Shown piece after piece: positions 59,995-64,000 of a stretch of 64,000 nt of DNA (the first letter of the stretch is position 1; the number at the start of each line of letters is the position of its first letter). The stretch is taken from NCBI GenBank assembly GCA_947626285.1, contig CANQRR010000009.1, positions 1 through 64,000 of the forward strand, written 5' to 3'. The stretch is from an uncultured Lachnospiraceae bacterium. GTDB lineage: Bacteria > Bacillota > Clostridia > Lachnospirales > Lachnospiraceae. Below the pieces are notes generated by a model, which was given only the letters and a program-made list of their open reading frames with translations, was not told where the DNA came from and did no database searches. The translations under genes and the position numbers were made by a program.

Positions 59995-60282
59995 TTATTC
60001 TGCTGCAACCGGAATGATAGAAACCTGTTTCTTATCTCTTCCCTTTCTCTCAAAACGAACAATACCGTCTGCCTTCGCATACAGCGTATCGTCGCCGCCG
60101 CGTCCCACGTTCACACCCGGGTGAATCTTGGTACCGCGCTGCCTGTAAAGAATGTTGCCGGCTTTTACAAACTGTCCGTCCGCTCTCTTCGCGCCGAGTC
60201 TCTTTGACTCAGAATCTCTGCCGTTCTTGGTAGAACCGACACCCTTCTTGTGAGCGAAGAACTGAAGATTCATTTTCAACAT
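59995..60282 (-). CDS. rpmA: Ribosomal protein L27 with cleavable N-terminus
   Basis: A 95-residue 50S protein near the peptidyl transferase centre. It carries the Firmicute N-terminal extension [14 protein letters not shown], which the protease Prp removes between the two Phe and Ala; the prp gene is immediately upstream. The body shows [20 protein letters not shown] and [18 protein letters not shown]. Confidence 0.98.
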   Translation of the reverse strand: MLKMNLQFFAHKKGVGSTKNGRDSESKRLGAKRADGQFVKAGNILYRQRGTKIHPGVNVGRGGDDTLYAKADGIVRFERKGRDKKQVSIIPVAAE

Positions 60283-60285
60283 AAC

Positions 60286-60612
60286 TTACACCTCCTGAAC
60301 TTCTAAAGTAATGTATTCGTTTCCGTAATCCGCCTCAATGCTTCGGATCCCGAGCACAAGGCTGTCCATCAGCAAAGCTGCTCTCTCCCCGGGCACATCG
60401 GAAAACCGCATTCGCAGGTACCCTCCGTCCTCCGCCTGTTCCAGCTTGAACGCGTCGTCCGTGAACTCCTCAATAGAATTCACCGCGTTGATCGCGAGCG
60501 CCGACACCGCCGAACAGATGATATCCTTGCCGGACTGCGCGTAACCCGCGTGCCCCTGGCTCTCAAAGCCCCTGTACTGATCTCCTGACTTCCACACAAT
60601 GAATCGGATCAT
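60286..60612 (-). CDS. prp: Ribosomal-processing cysteine protease Prp
   Basis: A 108-residue protease that removes the N-terminal extension of L27. The catalytic His is in GFESQGHAGYA and the Cys in DIICSAVSALA. It sits between rplU and rpmA as is conserved in Firmicutes (ysxB in B. subtilis). ATG 60612 is chosen; a TTG at 60621 overlapping the rplU stop is possible. Confidence 0.95.
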   Translation of the reverse strand: MIRFIVWKSGDQYRGFESQGHAGYAQSGKDIICSAVSALAINAVNSIEEFTDDAFKLEQAEDGGYLRMRFSDVPGERAALLMDSLVLGIRSIEADYGNEYITLEVQEV

Positions 60613-60617
60613 ATCGA

Positions 60618-60923
60618 TCAACCGTTGATCTTTTCAATCTTGACCTGTGTGTACTGCTGTCTGTGGCCGTTCTTCTTGTGATATCCGCTCTTTCTCTTGT
60701 ACTTGTAAACGATGACTTTCTTGGCCTTGCCGTTCTTCACGACAGAAGCGGTAACCGTCGCACCCGCAACGTCCGCGCCGACCTTCAGACCGTCATTGCT
60801 CACTGCAAGCACCTGATCAAACGTAACCGTCTCGCCAGCTTCTACACCCAGCTTTTCTACGTTAATGATATCGCCTTCGGCTACTTTGTACTGCTTACCA
60901 CCAGTTGCAATAATCGCGTACAT
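60618..60923 (-). CDS. rplU: Ribosomal protein L21
   Basis: A 101-residue 50S protein. [20 protein letters not shown] at the N-terminus, [10 protein letters not shown] and the C-terminal [19 protein letters not shown] motif identify it. ATG 60923 follows AGGAGGTG. First gene of the rplU-prp-rpmA-obg run. Confidence 0.98.
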   Translation of the reverse strand: MYAIIATGGKQYKVAEGDIINVEKLGVEAGETVTFDQVLAVSNDGLKVGADVAGATVTASVVKNGKAKKVIVYKYKRKSGYHKKNGHRQQYTQVKIEKING

Positions 60924-60997
60924 AAGACACCTCCTGTTATCATTACTCGCCAAATTCGGTGGCCCGTGGGCACTTTTACCTCTTTGTGCGGCATACT
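60924..60997 (-). promoter_or_regulatory. rplU leader, candidate L21 leader RNA
   Basis: The roughly 73-nt leader can fold: GTGCCC with GGGCCAC forms a short hairpin around AC, and a GCC/GGC pair may close a larger stem. Its place agrees with the L21 leader known in Firmicutes, which binds L21; I cannot confirm the consensus by eye. Confidence 0.45.
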
Positions 60998-61002
60998 ATA
61001 AT

Positions 61003-61031
61003 AAAATAGCACATTCCCGGAGCGGAGTCAA
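61003..61031 (-). promoter_or_regulatory. Promoter of the rplU run
   Basis: Minus strand TTGACT (61026-61031), 17-bp spacer, TATTTT (61003-61008) preceded by TGTGC, an extended -10. Confidence 0.65.
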
Positions 61032-61149
61032 CTGTTTTTTCCGACCTTTCCACTATTTTTATCGCTCTTTCTGTCGGTATTTTTCGAAGTTCAGAATCAG
61101 CAAAAAGGCCGGGACAAACAGGGACAATATATTCGTAACGCTATTGTCT

Positions 61150-61866
61150 CTACCAGATCAGTGCGTATACGACCGGGCCCAGCAGCGCGGGAAGCATGTT
61201 GCCGACCCGGAATTTCTTCTCGAAGGCGACGTTCACGCCGACGCAGAAGATCAGCGCGGAGCCGATGAACGAAAGGTTTGCAATCAACGCGTCGCTGATG
61301 AAATTGCCGACAAAATGGGCGACCAGCGTCAGCGCGCCCTCATAGACCAGAATTGCGAGCGCCGAGCACATCACGCCGATGCCGTAGGTGGACGCCAGCA
61401 CGATCACGATGGCGAAGTCGAGCACCGCCTTCGCGGTGAGCATGGTCGCGTCTCCGCTCAGACCGTCCTGGATCGAGCCGACGATCGCCATCGCTCCGAC
61501 GCAGATGATCAGGGAGGTGTTGACGAAGCCCTCCACAAAGCGCGCATCCTTCTCCGCGTGGAAGGTACGCTTCAGCTTCTCTCCGACCGCGTCCATGCGC
61601 TTCTCAATATCCACGAATTCTCCGAACAATCCGCCGAGCACCAGCGAAAAGATCAGAAGCATGCTGCCCTTCGTCTGAATATTCCCGTCCACGACCGTGA
61701 CCATGCCCTGCAGCACGCCAGCAGTGCCGATGAAGATCGTCGCGACACCGCAGCCGGCCATCAACGCTTCCTGCATCCGCTGCTTCATGCCCTTACGCAG
61801 CAGGAGGCCGATGGCGCTGCCCGCCACGACTCCCGCGGTATTGATCAAAGTTCCTAAGCCAAACAT
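61150..61866 (-). CDS. DUF554 membrane protein
   Basis: A 238-residue membrane protein with about six to seven hydrophobic helices. The start GLGTLINTAGVVAGSAIGLL, GTAGVLQGM, LVLGGLFGEFVDIEKRMDAV and FVNTSLIICVGAMAIVGSIQ are typical of DUF554 (YdfK-like). Function unknown. It is followed on the same strand by no close gene; the HAD phosphatase gene is upstream, 73 bases away. Confidence 0.92.
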   Translation of the reverse strand: MFGLGTLINTAGVVAGSAIGLLLRKGMKQRMQEALMAGCGVATIFIGTAGVLQGMVTVVDGNIQTKGSMLLIFSLVLGGLFGEFVDIEKRMDAVGEKLKRTFHAEKDARFVEGFVNTSLIICVGAMAIVGSIQDGLSGDATMLTAKAVLDFAIVIVLASTYGIGVMCSALAILVYEGALTLVAHFVGNFISDALIANLSFIGSALIFCVGVNVAFEKKFRVGNMLPALLGPVVYALIW

Positions 61867-61939
61867 ATCTTTTGCCTCTTTTCTCTATGGTATCGTTCCA
61901 GTCTTTTGCCCTATATCGATTCTTATCCGGAAAAGCATT

Positions 61940-62782
61940 TTATGGAGTATCTGGGGTATCCTCCGCGTCAAGAAGGCGGAAAATCTCCCGCGCGACGCCG
62001 TCCCCATCGTTGGACAGTGTGATCCGGTCTGCGGCCGCCTTGCAGGCGTCAGAAGCGTTCGCTACCGCCACCCCGATTCCTGCATATTCAAGCATATGCG
62101 CGTCATTGTCGCCGTCCCCGAACGCGGCGAGCGATTCGCGCGGCAGGCCGAGCCGCTCCAACACAAAGCGCACGCCGGAATGCTTGCCGCAGTCTTTGTA
62201 AGAAATCTCCAGAAGCTGGCCGACCGAGGAGGTAATATAGACATCCGGCAGCTCTTCCTCAAACAGTTTCCACAATCTGGATTTCAGCGCCGGATCGTCG
62301 ATCACGAGATCCATGCAGTCCAGTTTCGAGGCATTCTGCAACACAAATTCCTGGAAATCTTCCACCGGCGTCCGCGTATTCTGCACATACGAAATGGACT
62401 TTGTACCGTAGCGCAGAGGATCCGCGACATAGTCCGCCTGCGCATAAGGCTTCCCGTCGATAAACGCTTCGTATGCAACCTGCAACCCTTTCGTGAGCTG
62501 TAGAATCCTTTGCACAGACTGCTCAGTCAGTTTGTACTGCTTCAGACATACATCCGCGCGGAGGTCATACACGGCCGCCCCGTTCGATGTCACAGCGTAG
62601 CGAATGCCCTCAAAATTTCGAATTTCCTCCGGAAGCGAATTCAAGGCCCTTCCGCTTGCGACGACAATGTGAATGCCCTTCTCGATCGCGTACGCAAGCG
62701 CCTGACGCGTATATATACTTAAATGTCCCTGGCTGTTCAGCGTTGTATAGTCCAGGTCCAGGGCGATGCAACGTATGTTCAT
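61940..62782 (-). CDS. HAD-family hydrolase, Cof type
   Basis: A 280-residue phosphatase of the HAD superfamily, Cof subfamily IIB. Motif I is ALDLDYTTLN (the usual DxDGT is DxDYT here, keeping both aspartates and the Thr), motif II VASGR, the cap domain covers about 85-190, and motifs III/IV are in AAFGDGDNDAHMLEYAGIGV. Substrates are probably sugar phosphates or FMN-like compounds; not predictable. Its leader of about 200 bases holds a long hairpin. Confidence 0.93.
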   Translation of the reverse strand: MNIRCIALDLDYTTLNSQGHLSIYTRQALAYAIEKGIHIVVASGRALNSLPEEIRNFEGIRYAVTSNGAAVYDLRADVCLKQYKLTEQSVQRILQLTKGLQVAYEAFIDGKPYAQADYVADPLRYGTKSISYVQNTRTPVEDFQEFVLQNASKLDCMDLVIDDPALKSRLWKLFEEELPDVYITSSVGQLLEISYKDCGKHSGVRFVLERLGLPRESLAAFGDGDNDAHMLEYAGIGVAVANASDACKAAADRITLSNDGDGVAREIFRLLDAEDTPDTP

Positions 62783-62829
62783 GGAGGCCTCCGTTCTGTC
62801 CGTGTTTAATGAACTATATGTAATTTATC

Positions 62830-62853
62830 CGGACGGAGCCGCACGGTACCCTT
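62830..62853. repeat. Copy 2 of the dispersed 24-bp motif
   Basis: Begins CGGACGGAGCCGCACGG; two mismatches to the copy at 46146. It lies five bases from the long hairpin in the HAD leader. Confidence 0.6.
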
Positions 62854-62857
62854 CCTT

Positions 62858-62936
62858 GGAACTTTCCCGGCAAAACTGTAGATACATGTTGGGAAACGGA
62901 AGATTTTCTTTTTTCAGTTTGTGCCGGAAAAGTTCC
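62858..62936 (-). promoter_or_regulatory. Long hairpin in the HAD gene leader
   Basis: GGAACTTT-CCCGGCA-AAACTG (62858-62878) pairs with CAGTTT-GTGCCGG-AAAAGTTCC (62915-62936), about 21 bp with one wobble and one bulge; the loop is 36 bases. No T-tract follows on the minus strand. It makes up most of the structure in the 312-base gap between the HAD gene and the next gene. Confidence 0.6.
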
Positions 62937-63094
62937 GGAAATCCCTGCGGTTCCTGTTTACCTAAACACGGAAAGTATATCACATTTCCTGAAAATACTC
63001 TACCGGACAATGATTATTTTATAGAATCCAGTATAGCAATTATAAAATTGATGCAGACTAGTATCATATCATCCGAACGAAAGGAGTTTCTTTT

Positions 63095-63529
63095 ATGGGA
63101 AATCAGGATACGATACATCTGCTGAAAGAGTGCGATGCCGGTGCGAAAATGGCCGTAGTGTCCTTTGACGAGGTACTGGACCGCGTCAGTGACTCTGACA
63201 TGAAACAGCTGCTCATCGATAGCAAGGATCACCACGAAAAGCTTGGAAACGAAATCCATGGGCTGCTGAATCAGTACCAAAGCGAGGAGAAGGACCCGAA
63301 TCCGATGGCAAAGGGAATGTCCTGGCTCAAGACAAATGTAAAGATGGGCATGGACAAGAGCGACGCCACGGTCGCGGACCTGATCACGGACGGCTGCAAC
63401 ATGGGCGTGAAATCCCTGCACAAATATCTCAACCAGTACCAGACTGCCGACGACACATCCAAGGACATCTGTCGCAAGCTTGCGTCCATCGAGGATCAGC
63501 TCTGCAAAGACTTGCGCAGTTATCTGTAA
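63095..63529 (+). CDS. Small four-helix protein, ferritin-like (DUF2383-like)
   Basis: A 144-residue soluble, helical protein. Segments such as TIHLLKECDAGAKMAVVSFD, DMKQLLIDSKDHHEKLGNEI and ADLITDGCNMGVKSLHKYLN suggest a four-helix bundle like the DUF2383/ferritin-like proteins; the DHHEKLGNEI segment has the spacing of such families but not a full di-iron site. Function unknown. AAAGGAG precedes the ATG. Monocistronic, ending before a bidirectional terminator. Confidence 0.75.
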   Translation: MGNQDTIHLLKECDAGAKMAVVSFDEVLDRVSDSDMKQLLIDSKDHHEKLGNEIHGLLNQYQSEEKDPNPMAKGMSWLKTNVKMGMDKSDATVADLITDGCNMGVKSLHKYLNQYQTADDTSKDICRKLASIEDQLCKDLRSYL

Positions 63530-63615
63530 GAAAAGGTAAAAAATGCGCTCTGCAGACATTCAATCTGACCTGGAAAACGCACAGGTTGATACGACAGATA
63601 TATTTCAAGGCACTG

Positions 63616-63643
63616 AAAAAGTCCCGCATCTACGGGACTTTTC
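63616..63643. terminator. Bidirectional terminator between the helical protein gene and tRNA-Thr
   Basis: GTCCCG (63621-63626) pairs with CGGGAC (63633-63638); A-run on the left and TTTTCTG on the right give a T-tract on both strands. Confidence 0.85.
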
Positions 63644-63648
63644 TGATA

Positions 63649-63721
<73 letters not shown>

Positions 63722-63814
63722 ATTGCGACTGGTTTCCCAGCCGACTTATGTATTATATATAATTTCCTTATGTTTGGCAAGCCCTTTTTTTATTTTTTCA
63801 CTTTCAGGATTGCG

Positions 63815-64000
63815 TCATCCGTTTTGCCCGCTTTCAAGCAGTTTCAGTTCTTCGATAATGGCAGGCAATGCGACTTTCGCCTGCTCGCTGATGAAGTAGT
63901 CCGCGTCCTGATCGCCGCGAGCGGATCCTGAATGGATCAGGATCACATTGTGTCCTCTGTAATACTTGAGGAATTGCTGCGCCATCTCAGATTTCATGTA
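63815..64000 (-). CDS. Unidentified protein, C-terminal part (cut by window edge)
   Basis: The last 61 residues of a minus-strand gene that continues past the window (start not seen). The segment contains MAQQFLKYYRGHNVILIHSG, SARGDQDADYFI and a helical end (ALPAIIEELKLLES). I do not recognise it. It lies upstream of tRNA-Thr on the same strand. Confidence 0.5.
   Translation of the reverse strand, partial: YMKSEMAQQFLKYYRGHNVILIHSGSARGDQDADYFISEQAKVALPAIIEELKLLESGQNG

Overview
The window looks like chromosome from a Gram-positive, rod-shaped anaerobe of the class Clostridia, most likely family Lachnospiraceae. The basis is gene content and order, not a database match. Genes are moderately GC-rich, dense and arranged in short operons with AGGAGG-type ribosome binding sites. 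The mre-mrd-min-rodA block, the sepF-ylmH block, the rplU-prp-rpmA-obg block with an N-terminally extended L27, and a SpoVB/MurJ-type flippase all fit. No rRNA, prophage, CRISPR array or intact insertion sequence was seen. One tRNA gene (Thr, CGU) lies near the right end.

Layout. 1-10 kb: a DUF3048 secreted protein, a lipid flippase, proline synthesis (proB, then proA fused to 5-formyl-THF cyclo-ligase), miaB and mutS. 10-24 kb: a PHP hydrolase, mutL, then a patchwork of accessory genes (damage-control phosphatase-like protein, AraC regulator, flavin reductase, MFS transporter, miaA, a PLP lyase, orphan nucleotidyltransferase, YhiN flavoprotein, two AT-rich acetyltransferases, rpe-araD). This part holds three gene remnants that look like deletion scars. 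24-31 kb: an FtsX-type exporter module and an FAD protein. 31-42 kb: a cell-shape and division operon (radC, mreBCD, PBP2, minCDE, rodA, mgsA, D-Ala-D-Ala carboxypeptidase). 42-49 kb: a HlyD-like membrane protein, yggS, sepF, ylmH, aroB, lspA and rluD. 49-56 kb: a TtcA-like protein, an acetyltransferase, dtd, a tyrosine recombinase, a DUF1002 protein and lexA, with most of the repeat-rich non-coding DNA. 56-61 kb: sseB-like, rsfS, yqeK, nadD, yhbY, obg, rpmA, prp and rplU, all on the minus strand. 61-64 kb: DUF554, a HAD phosphatase, a small helical protein, tRNA-Thr and a partial gene.

Functional logic. The 31-42 kb block couples lateral-wall synthesis (MreBCD, PBP2, RodA) to division-site placement (MinCDE). 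Between PBP2 and minC lies a 185-nt sequence that folds on paper into a closed multi-stem structure; it is the best candidate here for an undescribed regulatory RNA. Other non-coding structures that the genes do not explain are an array of 23-25 bp elements upstream of the recombinase gene, three dyads spaced exactly 50 bp apart between ttcA-like and an acetyltransferase gene, a four-copy 32-bp repeat made from the 3' end of the FtsX gene, and a 21-bp hairpin in the leader of the HAD gene.
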